A stretch of DNA of 31,612 nt from Subdoligranulum sp. (lineage in GTDB: Bacteria > Bacillota > Clostridia > Oscillospirales > Ruminococcaceae): NCBI GenBank assembly GCA_004555405.1, contig SFIE01000025.1, forward strand, positions 1 to 31,612, written 5' to 3'. Position 1 is the first letter of the stretch; each line of letters starts with the position of its first letter. The notes under the pieces are model-generated. The model was given only the letters and a program-made list of their open reading frames with translations, had not been told where the DNA came from and did not search any database. Positions 1 through 6,941 of this stretch are shown one piece after another. Made by a program: the position numbers and the translations under genes.

Positions 1-503
1 CATCAGATGATGTAGTCATTTCCCTCCGCGTCCCGCCGCATCAGATCGGCGATGGTCACGCCCTCACCGCTGTCCAGGGTGGCCGAACGCTTGTAGTCGG
101 GCAGGTTGGGGTCTGTATCGGTGTCGCCATTGTCCCACACGGAGAAGATGACGTCGCGCCGCCCCTCGTTCACCTGAATGCCCATATAGAAGCGGTCCTG
201 TCCGATGGCCATCGCGTAGGTGCCCACCAAGTCATGGCCCTCGGGGATCATGATTTCCTGATAGAGCCAGTCGCACACAGCGCCCGACGGACCGGCCGAA
301 GCCGAGTACCACAGGTGGGTGGAGGGCGAGGACAGGTTGGTGGCCAGATAGGCGGCCGTACTGCTTTCCTTGTAGAACTTCCAGTTGGTCATGGAGCCAA
401 ACCGGCCGGAACTGAGCGACAGGTCCAACTTGTACCAGCCTGCTTCGGGGAAATTGACGCCGTCGAAAGCCGTCACATCGGCCTCGCTGCTGCTCTTTTT
501 CAA
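1..503 (-). pseudogene. DUF3472-type protein, internal fragment
   Basis: The minus strand is open from about 503 to the left edge (166 codons, no stop reached). The translation carries the pattern GWYKLDLSLS, then FYMGIQVN, then VIFSVWD, then a lysine/arginine-rich turn and GEGV, which I recognise as typical of DUF3472 proteins, often secreted or carbohydrate-associated and common in Bacteroidota. No plausible start exists: the only candidate is a TTG at 503 without a ribosome binding site, and upstream in the same frame a stop lies within antitoxin-derived DNA. The fragment therefore lacks its N-terminus and runs off the left edge. Codon choice (frequent TTC, GTC, TCC) differs from the neighbouring genes, which favour TTT and GTG. 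It is either foreign DNA joined by recombination or an assembly chimera. Family assignment is from memory of the motif pattern only. Confidence 0.6.
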
Positions 504-648
504 ACTGGCTGAACTCGATCAAAACATAACGAGGCACATTGTTTTTTAAAATAACGGCAGCGCCGTTTTCATCCACAAGCCGTGCAACCTTTGAAAAATT
601 CTGATTCGCCTCGGTGATCGAAACCAGATTGTTTGTGTTCACCATCAT
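502..648 (-). pseudogene. truncated Phd/YefM-family antitoxin
   Basis: About 50 codons starting at ATG 648 read MVNTNNLVSITEANQNFSKV, followed by a basic strand and PRYVLIEFSQFEKE. This is the usual N-terminal DNA-binding half of a Phd/YefM antitoxin (normally about 75-90 residues). AGGAGG lies 8 nt upstream. Near 502 the frame runs into the DUF3472 fragment, which is read in a different frame, so the toxin-neutralising C-terminal half and any downstream toxin gene are missing. The continuation to 232 in this frame is an out-of-frame translation of the foreign fragment and has no family resemblance. The product, if made, could at most bind DNA. The type II toxin-antitoxin assignment is a family-level call; the toxin class cannot be inferred. 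Confidence 0.7.
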
Positions 649-674
649 ATGCAACGCCTCCTTTTCTATATCAT

Positions 675-703
675 AGTATACACAATAAATAGGATAAATT
701 CAA
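675..703 (-). promoter_or_regulatory. promoter of the antitoxin remnant
   Basis: On the minus strand TTGAAT (698-703) and TATACT (675-680) are separated by 17 bp, about 25 bp before the ATG at 648. It is a near-consensus sigma-A type promoter, so the truncated gene is probably still transcribed. Antitoxins of this family normally repress such a promoter, but I see no clear operator palindrome. Confidence 0.65.
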
Positions 704-760
704 CCTAAAAACACCTGCGCTCCCAAACCCGCCCACGGGCTGAAGGCGGGCAAGGGGTAC

Positions 761-806
761 AAAAAAGGCAGGGTGCGAAACCCTTGAAAAGGTTTCGCAC
801 CCTGCC
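761..806 (-). terminator. rho-independent terminator after the Ala/Ser-rich lipoprotein
   Basis: A perfect 16-bp inverted repeat (767-782 with 791-806, 8-nt loop) is followed on the minus strand by six T residues (766-761). It lies about 20 bp after the lipoprotein stop codon and closes a one-gene unit. Confidence 0.85.
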
Positions 807-825
807 GGTGCCTGTAAGGCTTAAA

Positions 826-1116
826 TTACTTTGCAGCAGCGCTGGAAGCAGCCTCGGAAGAAGCAGCCTCGCTGGAAGCAGCAGCCTCGGAAGAAGCGGC
901 CTCGGAAGCAGCCTCAGAAGAAGCAGCCTCGCTGGAAGCAGCCTCGGAAGAAGCAGCCTCGCTGGAAGCAACCTCAGAAGCAGCCACGGAAGAAGCAGCA
1001 ACGCTGGAAGCCACGGAAGCAGCCTCAGAAGAAGAAGCGGGAGCCTTGGAACCACCGCAAGCAACCATGCTCATTGCCAGAGCAGCAGCCAGAGCAACAG
1101 AAACGATCTTTTTCAT
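826..1116 (-). CDS. small Ala/Ser/Glu-repeat lipoprotein
   Basis: This 96-residue protein starts at ATG 1116, with AAGGAG about 10 nt upstream. It opens with a classic lipoprotein signal (MKKIVSVALAAALAMSMVAC; lipobox ending at Cys20). After GGSKAP the mature part is almost wholly Ala, Ser and Glu in repeats of the type ASSEA, ending SSAAAK. There is no folded domain. In this bacterial group similar Ser/Ala/Glu stretches link the lipid anchor to a substrate-binding domain in ABC-transporter lipoproteins; here the protein stops after the linker and a terminator follows directly, so the gene looks complete. A strong promoter lies upstream. Its role is unknown: a surface spacer, a cell-wall-embedded lipoprotein, or a relic of a binding protein are all possible. 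The signal and lipobox are seen directly; function is not inferable. Confidence 0.8.
   Translation of the reverse strand: MKKIVSVALAAALAMSMVACGGSKAPASSSEAASVASSVAASSVAASEVASSEAASSEAASSEAASSEAASEAASSEAAASSEAASSEAASSAAAK
838..1035. repeat. degenerate tandem repeat coding ASSEA units
   Basis: The coding region for the mature lipoprotein is built from 12-15 bp units. One 30-bp block is identical at 841-870 and 931-960, with diverged copies between and after. Such tracts can change length by slippage or recombination in whole-codon steps, which would alter protein length without breaking the frame. Confidence 0.85.
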
Positions 1117-1231
1117 AATAAGTATCTCCTTTTGTATGCAAATGCAAAATATTCGGTGCGGCACAAGCGAAAAAACTTCGCAGGCCGAGCGCCGTGGTAA
1201 ATGTGGCGCTAAGCCCTTCTACCGAGAACTT

Positions 1232-1260
1232 ATTATAGGCCACTCTGCGCCGGGAATCAA
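1232..1260 (-). promoter_or_regulatory. promoter of the Ala/Ser-rich lipoprotein
   Basis: TTGATT (1255-1260) and TATAAT (1232-1237) lie 17 bp apart on the minus strand, giving a 5' leader of roughly 110 nt before the ATG at 1116. The -10 is perfect and the spacing ideal, so expression may be high. Confidence 0.75.
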
Positions 1261-1299
1261 GTAACAAATTTGTGAAAAGCGCATAATAAATTGTTACTT
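1259..1299. promoter_or_regulatory. inverted repeat next to the lipoprotein promoter; otherwise empty intergenic
   Basis: AAGTAACAAATTT (1259-1271) is mirrored by AAATTGTTACTT (1288-1299), leaving a spacer of about 16 bp. The left arm touches the -35 box of the lipoprotein promoter, so this could be a regulator site or a looping site. In the whole gap from 1117 to 1394 I see only the ribosome binding site, the promoter and this repeat. Confidence 0.4.
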
Positions 1300-1394
1300 T
1301 TTTATAAAAATAGCTGAAAAACCGCGCTGTGGCCGTACAAAATGGGCAGGGCACTTGGGCAAAATTGCCAAGAAAAATCTTCTGCAATTGTGCA

Positions 1395-1436
1395 AAAAAG
1401 AAATCGGGGCTGCCGAACAGCACGCTCGGCAGCCCC
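1395..1436 (-). terminator. terminator after the EFR1 ferredoxin gene
   Basis: An 11-bp GC-rich inverted repeat (1406-1416 with 1426-1436) is followed on the minus strand by a T-rich run (1405-1395). It lies 20 bp downstream of the stop codon of the flavodoxin-ferredoxin gene. Confidence 0.85.
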
Positions 1437-1455
1437 GGAAAAAGTAAAGATCAGA

Positions 1456-2277
1456 TCATACGAAAACGGCGTTTTCGGCAGGGCGGGTAAAGTTTTGCTC
1501 CAGCATGGCAATGTGCGAAAGGAAAGCCTCGTCGGTGAAATATTTTGCACCGTGGGGGCACTTGCGCACACAGCTTTGGCACTTGATGCAAACGCCGGTC
1601 ACCTGCTTGGGGTCGGCCATGTCGATCGAGCCCATGGGGCACTCCTGGGCGCACAGGCCGCAGCCGGTGCAGCGGTCCTCATGCGTGAGGGGCTTGGCCT
1701 TTAAGAATTTGGCAGGTTGGCCGTCAACGCCTTTGGGCACATAATACGGGGCGGCGGCATCGCCGGTGGGCTGCACGGCAGTCAGGGGGCCTTCGGCGGC
1801 CAGCACCTTGGCGGCTACGGCATCGGCAAACTCACGCAGGGCCTGCAGATCCTCTGCGCCGGGGCGGCCGGGGGCCAGCTTGTCCGAGAAGGCGTGGGTG
1901 CCCACAAAAGCGCCTGCGCCCACGGGGCAGAATTCGTTTTTCTGCAGCACGGCGCACAGCTCGGCCAAAGAATTATCAAACGAGCGGTTGCCAAAGGTCA
2001 CCACAGCGGCGGCCAGTGCGCCGCAGCCGTGCAGCTGCTCCTGATAGTAGGGCAGCATTTTGTTGGGCAGCTTGCCGGCATAGGTGGGGCCTGCCGCCAC
2101 CACAAAATCGCCGGGGCCAAAGGTGTGGGGCTTGGCGTGGGCGGCGGGCAGCGTGATGTCGATCTCGCTGCAGGGGGCGTCAAAGCGCTCGGCCAGCTTG
2201 TGTGCCACCGTGCGTGCGGCCAAAGCCGTGTTGCCGGTGGGGCTGAAGTAAAGGGCATAAACATGGTCGATCTGCAT
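1456..2277 (-). CDS. EFR1-family flavodoxin/4Fe-4S ferredoxin
   Basis: This 273-residue protein has an N-terminal flavodoxin-like domain with the FMN phosphate-binding loop FSPTGNTA (11-18) and a C-terminal bacterial ferredoxin domain. The latter has two 4Fe-4S motifs: Cys203, 206, 209, 213 (CTGCGLCAQEC) and Cys230, 233, 236, 240 (CIKCQSCVRKC). This architecture is the EFR1 family, soluble electron carriers common in anaerobic Clostridia that pass electrons between ferredoxin- and flavin-dependent redox enzymes; the partner is not known. AAAGGAG precedes the ATG at 2277. It lies downstream of the V4R-cyclase pair in the same direction but is separated by a terminator-like hairpin, so it may be its own unit. 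Domains and cysteines are directly visible; the physiological partner is not. Confidence 0.88.
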   Translation of the reverse strand: MQIDHVYALYFSPTGNTALAARTVAHKLAERFDAPCSEIDITLPAAHAKPHTFGPGDFVVAAGPTYAGKLPNKMLPYYQEQLHGCGALAAAVVTFGNRSFDNSLAELCAVLQKNEFCPVGAGAFVGTHAFSDKLAPGRPGAEDLQALREFADAVAAKVLAAEGPLTAVQPTGDAAAPYYVPKGVDGQPAKFLKAKPLTHEDRCTGCGLCAQECPMGSIDMADPKQVTGVCIKCQSCVRKCPHGAKYFTDEAFLSHIAMLEQNFTRPAENAVFV

Positions 2278-2303
2278 GATGATTTCTCCTTTTCCGTTGG
2301 TTC

Positions 2304-2344
2304 AAAAATTCTATGGCGCGCACTCTTTGCAAAGGGCGCGCGCC
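2304..2344 (-). terminator. terminator-like hairpin after the diguanylate cyclase gene
   Basis: On the minus strand a GC-rich imperfect stem (2336-2344 with 2315-2321, plus an inner CTTTGCAAAG palindrome) is followed six bases later by five T residues (2308-2304). It lies between the cyclase stop and the EFR1 start. The T run is displaced from the stem, so termination may be partial. Confidence 0.45.
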
Positions 2345-2381
2345 TTATCGCGCGCCTTATGTATAAATAAGTAGGCGGGGG

Positions 2382-3626
2382 TCAAGCCTTGCCGCCGGTT
2401 TGGTGGCGGCGCTTTTGGGCATACATGGCGGCATCGGCCTGCTGCAAAAGCGAATCGATGGTAACAATGCCGTGATTCTTTTCAGCGGCGGCCACACCAA
2501 AGCTGAACATGCGCTCATAGGGCGCGTTGGGCGCAACCGGAAGTGCGGCAAAGGCCTGCTGCAGCGAAAGCATCTTTTTTTGTGCGGTGGCCGCCGAACA
2601 GTTGGGCAGCACCAGACAAAATTCATCGCCGCCAAGGCGCGCAAACACATCGTATTCTCGAATGCAGGCGCGCACCAGCTCGGTGAACCGGCACAGATAG
2701 CGGTCCCCCTCGGCATGGCCGTAGGTGTCGTTTACAGATTTCAGATGGTCAAGATCGCAATAGCACAAGGCCAGCGACTGCCCGGATTCCAGCAGCGGCA
2801 CCGCAAGCTTGAAAAAGTGAATGCGGTTGCTGATCTGGGTGAGATTGTCAAAGTATGCTTCCTTTTCCAAAAGGCCATGCTCGTGCTTTTCGCGGGTCAC
2901 CTCAAACACCGTGTGGCCATAGGCAGGCTCGCCGTCCCATTCCATGCGGCAGGTCACAATGCGGTAAAAGCGGTTTTGCGGGTCTTTGGCTTCCCATGTG
3001 CATTCGGGCGGGGCATCGCTGTCCAAAGAAAGCAGCCCCTGCTGCTGGCGCTGCAGGATCATGCGGAACAATTCCTCGTTCTGCGCCTGAGTAAGCTCAA
3101 TGCTGGTGGAAAACAAAATCCGGGGCGGCTGCGCGGCGGTAACCAGAATATCCTCATGGCTGCGGCGGATCATGGTGAGAAGAAGCTTGTTGTATTTGTC
3201 GGCCATTTCCGAGTGCTTTTTTTCCAAAAGCGCCTCGCGGCGCAGCGATTCCTCGCGCTCACGCAGCTGGGCCGTCATGCTGTTAAAGGCTTCGGAAAAT
3301 TCGCCCAGATACGAAACGGTTTGCGAATAATCGCCCTTGGCCACCTGCTTGGCCTGCCAGGTGAGGTGGTTTAAATTGGAATGAATGCCCTTTAAATTTT
3401 CGCACAGCGGGTTTTCGCGCTTGGGGGGGATCGCCGAAAGATTGCCTGTGGCAAGCGCGTGGGAATACGCACGCATTTCCCGCAAAAACTTGTTCAGCAT
3501 CACCAGCCCCATGCCCAGCTTTTGATGCTCCTCATCCAATGCGCCCAGATCCAGCGAAGGAGGCTCGGCACCGTAAAGGGTGCTGCGCAGATATTCAAAA
3601 AGGCGGTCGGTGTTTTCGCTGCTCAT
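2382..3626 (-). CDS. GGDEF diguanylate cyclase with HAMP-like segment
   Basis: The protein is 414 residues long. ATG at 3626 is chosen because it overlaps the stop of the upstream V4R gene as ATGA, the usual sign of translational coupling. No membrane segment is visible. In order: an N-terminal helical region, a HAMP-like stretch (about 85-125), a coiled linker, a PAS-like sensor region (about 165-250), and a C-terminal GGDEF domain. The active-site motif GGDEF is intact at 332-336, preceded at the right distance (five residues) by an RxxD inhibitory site (323-326, REYD). It should therefore make cyclic di-GMP from two GTP and be subject to product inhibition. Lacking membrane anchors, it likely receives its signal from the coupled V4R protein or the PAS-like region. 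Catalytic function is well supported; the signal is not known. Confidence 0.9.
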   Translation of the reverse strand: MSSENTDRLFEYLRSTLYGAEPPSLDLGALDEEHQKLGMGLVMLNKFLREMRAYSHALATGNLSAIPPKRENPLCENLKGIHSNLNHLTWQAKQVAKGDYSQTVSYLGEFSEAFNSMTAQLREREESLRREALLEKKHSEMADKYNKLLLTMIRRSHEDILVTAAQPPRILFSTSIELTQAQNEELFRMILQRQQQGLLSLDSDAPPECTWEAKDPQNRFYRIVTCRMEWDGEPAYGHTVFEVTREKHEHGLLEKEAYFDNLTQISNRIHFFKLAVPLLESGQSLALCYCDLDHLKSVNDTYGHAEGDRYLCRFTELVRACIREYDVFARLGGDEFCLVLPNCSAATAQKKMLSLQQAFAALPVAPNAPYERMFSFGVAAAEKNHGIVTIDSLLQQADAAMYAQKRRHQTGGKA

Positions 3627-4171
3627 TGAAAATGCTCCTGCCCGGCCTCGGCCCGAAAGCGGCACACACGGTCACCCGTGGCCCAGCAGTCGATCTCCAC
3701 TGCGGTATAGGGCTTGCCGGTGTAGGCCGACAAAATGCCCGCAATAAAGCCTTCGTCATAATTGCAAACGGTTTCTCCCAGCACCGGCAGGCCCGAGCAA
3801 TCGGCATCCTCCGATAAGGTAAGGATCATGCGCCCCGTGGCCTCGTTTACATCTTCCATGCGCAGCACGCCGATCTTAAACTCCCGCAGACGGGCCTGCA
3901 GCTCACGCACAAATGCATCGAACGGTTGGTCCAGCCGCAAAAACTTTTCGGCAAAAAGCTCACCGGCCCGGCGGCCTGCCTGACGAAACACGGCGATCTG
4001 TTCTTCCTTGCCGTAGCGCTGCACCAGCGCATCCCGCAAAGAATATTCCAAAAAGCGATATACCAGCACGGGCACTTCATCGCCCAGATTGCTGCGGCCA
4101 GAAGGAGTGCCCTGCAGATAATCCACCAGGTCATGCGGCTTGCTGTCTGCCAGAAAAATATTTTCTTCCAC
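3623..4171 (-). CDS. V4R-domain small-molecule sensor
   Basis: This 182-residue soluble protein has a C-terminal V4R (4-vinyl reductase) domain, seen in the segment from about 125 to 172 with GETVCNYDEGFIAGILSAYT and then a conserved CWATGDRVCRF end. Cys125, Cys136, Cys162 and Cys170 are candidates for metal or ligand binding. V4R domains bind small hydrophobic or tetrapyrrole-like ligands and often sit beside signalling output domains. The stop codon overlaps the start of the diguanylate cyclase gene, so the two are probably one sensory pair. The start is a GTG at 4171 with only a weak, distant purine stretch (GAAGGGA about 13 nt away); the exact start is therefore uncertain. Ligand unknown. 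Confidence 0.78.
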   Translation of the reverse strand: MEENIFLADSKPHDLVDYLQGTPSGRSNLGDEVPVLVYRFLEYSLRDALVQRYGKEEQIAVFRQAGRRAGELFAEKFLRLDQPFDAFVRELQARLREFKIGVLRMEDVNEATGRMILTLSEDADCSGLPVLGETVCNYDEGFIAGILSAYTGKPYTAVEIDCWATGDRVCRFRAEAGQEHFQ

Positions 4172-4234
4172 CGAAATTCACCGTTCCCTTCGCGGGGCTT
4201 TGGCCAAAGCCCTCAAACGACATTTTGTAAATTT

Positions 4235-4263
4235 AGTATAGCACCTTCCCGGGGCGCATACAA
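4235..4263 (-). promoter_or_regulatory. promoter of the V4R-diguanylate cyclase unit
   Basis: TTGTAT (4258-4263) and TATACT (4235-4240), 17 bp apart on the minus strand, lie about 60 bp before the GTG start at 4171. There is no other promoter-like match in the 190-bp gap. Confidence 0.7.
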
Positions 4264-4361
4264 TCGATCATGCGCCAAAAGAGAGAAAATTGCATAAAAT
4301 GATACGAATCAGCAAAAATTTAAGGAAAGTATGAGAAAAATAAAAAAGCCGCAGGGCCGCC

Positions 4362-4988
4362 TTAGCCCCACTCCACGGCGGGGCGATAGGGAATGGCCTC
4401 AGCGCCAAACTGCACAGCCTGGGCGCAGACCGTGCCCGGGATCATGCGGCGGTAAATGCCCTGCAGCGCCTGCTCCAGCTCGCTTTCACTGCGGGCGCTG
4501 CCCTGTGCCGAGCAGTCCAGCGAAAAAATGGTGTAGCGCACACCAAACAGGCGCTCGACAATGCTGGTTTTGCGGGCACCGCCGCGGGTGTAAAAGCCCA
4601 GCCGCCGCTCGGCCAGTGCCGGGTCGGGGGCTTCGGCGGGATATTCGCTTTCAATGAGAATGCTGTCCTTTTGGGCGGCGTAATACTGCCGCAAAAGCTG
4701 CAGCCCTGCTGCGCCCACACCGCCGCCGCGGGTTTGGGGCAGCACGGCGTAGTAATCCAAAAGCGCCGCGGGCTGCCCGGGCTCGGCCACCAGAACGGCA
4801 TAGCCCATCAGGGTGTCGTCGGCCCGGTACAGAGCCAAAAAGTCATAGCTGCCCTGCTGCATTCCCTGGCGGATCATGGCAAAGGGCTTCAGCTCGGCGG
4901 GGGGAAAATCCCGCGTCATGTGCTGCTCGTAGATCTGCTGTGCCTGCTGCAGCGAAACCGGCTGCAGGTAAAATTGCGTTGTAGTCAT
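4362..4988 (-). CDS. GNAT-family N-acetyltransferase
   Basis: The 208-residue protein has the acetyl-CoA pyrophosphate-binding motif of the GNAT fold at about 85-94 (QTRGGGVGAA), preceded by the usual beta strand (LLDYYAVLP) and followed by a helix. The length fits a single GNAT domain with a C-terminal extension of about 60 residues. AAGGAG lies about 12 nt before the ATG at 4988. It is transcribed away from prmA, with which it shares a 176-bp intergenic region. The acceptor substrate cannot be told from sequence: small amines, amino acids and protein N-termini are all possible. No clear terminator with a strong stem is visible after its stop, only a short GC hairpin followed by a T run. Confidence 0.8.
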   Translation of the reverse strand: MTTTQFYLQPVSLQQAQQIYEQHMTRDFPPAELKPFAMIRQGMQQGSYDFLALYRADDTLMGYAVLVAEPGQPAALLDYYAVLPQTRGGGVGAAGLQLLRQYYAAQKDSILIESEYPAEAPDPALAERRLGFYTRGGARKTSIVERLFGVRYTIFSLDCSAQGSARSESELEQALQGIYRRMIPGTVCAQAVQFGAEAIPYRPAVEWG

Positions 4989-5018
4989 AAACTTTTATGG
5001 CTCCTTTCCGCCCCGGGC

Positions 5019-5047
5019 TTTTCCCCGGGGGAAATTTTGTGTATAAT
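5019..5047 (+). promoter_or_regulatory. probable promoter of prmA-rsmE
   Basis: A perfect TATAAT (5042-5047) lies 118 bp before the prmA start. The best -35 at 17 bp spacing is a poor TTTTCC, so the call rests mainly on the -10 box. If used, the transcript leader would contain the foldback repeat at 5051-5103. Confidence 0.4.
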
Positions 5048-5050
5048 AAG

Positions 5051-5103
5051 GGCAACACCTCACGCGCTGCGCCGCAGCGGGCGCAGCAGAGTGCGGTATT
5101 GCC
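5051..5103. repeat. short foldback copy 1 of the GGCAAYACC inverted-repeat family
   Basis: A 53-bp segment begins GGCAACACCTCAC and ends GTGCGGTATTGCC; the ends are complementary at 11 of 13 positions and match the ends of the longer elements at 22744 and 25892. The centre is a GC-rich palindromic stretch (GCGCTGCGCCGCAGC). No target duplication is evident. It sits just downstream of the probable prmA -10 box, so it would form a hairpin in the mRNA leader. Confidence 0.7.
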
Positions 5104-5164
5104 TGAAAAATGTGATACGAGTGGATCGTAATAAAAATCGTAATAAAAAAGGAGACCCCGCATT

Positions 5165-6085
5165 ATGGAATGGACCGATATCAGCATCACTGTGAAAAAG
5201 GCCGATGCCGACACGGCAGAAGCCATTGCCACCATGATCGCCAACGGCGGCATTTATATCGAGGATTACAGCGACTTGGAAGAACAGGTGCAGGCCATTG
5301 CCCACATTGACCTGATTGAGCAGGAGCTGTTGGAAAAAGACCGCGACACCGTGATCGTGCATATGTATCTGAGCCCCGAGGAGCATCCGGCCGAAATTCT
5401 GGCCATGTTTCAGGAAAAGCTGGAAGCCAGCGGCATTGCCTACACGCTTTCTACCAGCGGCGTAGAGCAGGAGGACTGGCAGAACGGCTGGAAAAAATAT
5501 TACCACAGCATGGAGATCGGCCGCCGTCTGGCCGTGGTGCCCAGCTGGGAAACCTATGAAAACACCGACGGCCGCGCCGTGCTCAAGCTGGACCCCGGCA
5601 TGGCCTTTGGCACCGGCACCCACGAAACCACCAACCTGTGCCTGGAAGCGCTGGATGAATTTGTCAAGGGCGGCGAGCGCCTGCTGGATATTGGCACCGG
5701 CAGCGGCATTCTGGCCATTGCCGCGCTGCTGCTGGGGGCAAAAAGCGCCGAGGGCGTGGATATCGACCCCATGTGCGTGCGCACCGCAGGCGAAAATGCC
5801 CGTTTAAACGGCGTGCAGGAGCAATTTCAGGTGCTGGTGGGCGATCTGAGCGATCAGGCCGAGGGCCGGTATGACATTATCACCGCCAACATTGTGGCCG
5901 CTGCCATTTTGAGCCTTGCGCCGGATCTGCCCTCTTTGATGGGCCCCGACACGCTGTTTATCGCCAGCGGCATCATTGACCAGAAAAAGGACGAAGTGAT
6001 CGCCGGGCTGCAAAAGGTGGGCCTGCAGGTGGTGGATGTACGGGAAAAGCGCGGCTGGGAATGCATTCTGGCCCGCAAGGCATAA
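5165..6085 (+). CDS. prmA: ribosomal protein L11 methyltransferase PrmA
   Basis: The 306-residue protein matches PrmA in length and order: an N-terminal L11-recognition domain (about 1-100), then an AdoMet methyltransferase domain. The hallmark LDPGMAFGTGTHETT (142-156) is complete, followed by the AdoMet-binding loop LLDIGTGSGILA (173-184), the acidic GVDID (197-201), and the NIVAAAILSLAP catalytic-region segment. It trimethylates ribosomal protein L11 using S-adenosylmethionine in the cytoplasm. AAAGGAG lies about 9 nt before the ATG. It is followed after 15 nt by rsmE, a pairing common in Bacillota, forming a two-gene ribosome-modification operon that ends in a strong terminator at 6934. 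Confidence 0.95.
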   Translation: MEWTDISITVKKADADTAEAIATMIANGGIYIEDYSDLEEQVQAIAHIDLIEQELLEKDRDTVIVHMYLSPEEHPAEILAMFQEKLEASGIAYTLSTSGVEQEDWQNGWKKYYHSMEIGRRLAVVPSWETYENTDGRAVLKLDPGMAFGTGTHETTNLCLEALDEFVKGGERLLDIGTGSGILAIAALLLGAKSAEGVDIDPMCVRTAGENARLNGVQEQFQVLVGDLSDQAEGRYDIITANIVAAAILSLAPDLPSLMGPDTLFIASGIIDQKKDEVIAGLQKVGLQVVDVREKRGWECILARKA

Positions 6086-6100
6086 GGAGGGCCCTTCACC

Positions 6101-6835
6101 ATGCCGCACCGCTATTTTACCACAGATATTGCCAATGGCCAAGCCCGCCTGCACGGCGACGATGCCCATCATCTGGCCAAGGTGATGCGCGGCCGCGTGG
6201 GTGACACCGTGATCCTGTGCGACGGCCACGCCACCGAGTACACCGGCACCATCACCGCCCTGCAGCCCGACTGCGTGGAGTTTTCCGTAGAGCCCGGATA
6301 TCCCAGCGTGGCCGAGCCGGGGGTGGAGATCACGCTGTTTGTGGGTTATCCCAAGCAGGATAAGCTGGAGCAGATCATTCGCCATGGCGTAGAGCTGGGC
6401 GCGGCGCACATTGTGCCGTTTTTCAGCCGCTACTGCGTGGCAGCGCCCAAAAACGAAGAAAAAAAGGCCGTGCGCTTTGCGCGCATCGCCGTTGAGGCCG
6501 CCAAACAGTGCGGCCGCGGCAGACTGCCCGAGGTGGCGCTGCCCTTAAAAGATGTAAAAGCACTGTGCGCAGCCCTGCAGGGCTTTGATGCCGTGCTGCT
6601 GTTTTACGAATGCGGCGGCGCACCGCTGCGCCAGCTTTTGGCCGGGCAGAACTGGCAGGGCAAAAAAATTGCCGTGATCACAGGCTCCGAGGGCGGCTTC
6701 AGCCCGCAGGAAGCCCAGCAGATCACCGCCGCAGGCGCAAAAGCCGTGGGCCTTGGCCCGCGCATTCTGCGCTGCGAAACCGCCCCGCTGGCCGCCTTGG
6801 CCGCTATCATGACCCTGACGGGCAATCTGGAATAA
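6101..6835 (+). CDS. rsmE: 16S rRNA (uracil-1498 N3) methyltransferase RsmE
   Basis: The 244-residue protein has the RsmE layout: an N-terminal PUA-like RNA-binding domain (1-70) and a C-terminal SPOUT (knotted) methyltransferase domain. Diagnostic motifs are VGYPKQDKLEQIIRHGVELG (81-100), ITGSEGGFSPQE (193-204), and GLGPRILRCETAPLAAL (217-233), where the knot binds AdoMet. It methylates U1498 of 16S rRNA in the 30S decoding region. It begins 15 nt after prmA with an AAGGAGG ribosome binding site and is surely co-transcribed with it. Confidence 0.95.
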   Translation: MPHRYFTTDIANGQARLHGDDAHHLAKVMRGRVGDTVILCDGHATEYTGTITALQPDCVEFSVEPGYPSVAEPGVEITLFVGYPKQDKLEQIIRHGVELGAAHIVPFFSRYCVAAPKNEEKKAVRFARIAVEAAKQCGRGRLPEVALPLKDVKALCAALQGFDAVLLFYECGGAPLRQLLAGQNWQGKKIAVITGSEGGFSPQEAQQITAAGAKAVGLGPRILRCETAPLAALAAIMTLTGNLE

Positions 6836-6840
6836 ACTGC

Positions 6841-6886
6841 AAAAAACCAACCGGCGCGCAGGGGAGCATTCCCCTGCGCGCCGGTT
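6841..6886 (-). terminator. terminator for the PfkB kinase gene
   Basis: A perfect 16-bp GC-rich inverted repeat (6849-6864 with 6871-6886) is followed on the minus strand by six T residues (6846-6841). It is the minus-strand member of a convergent terminator pair with the hairpin at 6891. Confidence 0.85.
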
Positions 6887-6890
6887 AGGC

Positions 6891-6934
6891 AGCAGGCGCT
6901 GCACCGCCGTGTGCAGCGCCTGCTTTTCTTTTTT
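6891..6934 (+). terminator. terminator for prmA-rsmE
   Basis: A perfect 14-bp inverted repeat (6891-6904 with 6911-6924) is followed by TTTCTTTTTT on the plus strand. The 3' end lies only 8 bp from the stop of the convergent kinase gene. Confidence 0.9.
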
Positions 6935-6941
6935 ACTGCTC

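Noticed and set aside
232..500. Continuation of the antitoxin frame as a 140-residue protein
   Set aside because: Past about position 502 the frame is an out-of-frame translation of the DUF3472 fragment and shows no antitoxin features.
841..1035. Direct repeats as a possible CRISPR array
   Set aside because: The units are contiguous without unique spacers and are in frame with a protein-coding repeat.
784..1200. Plus-strand frames across the Ala/Ser repeat, rich in Arg, Lys, Gly and Gln
   Set aside because: They are translations of the repeat tract on the wrong strand or frame, with no start signals; the minus-strand lipoprotein has a signal peptide, promoter and terminator.
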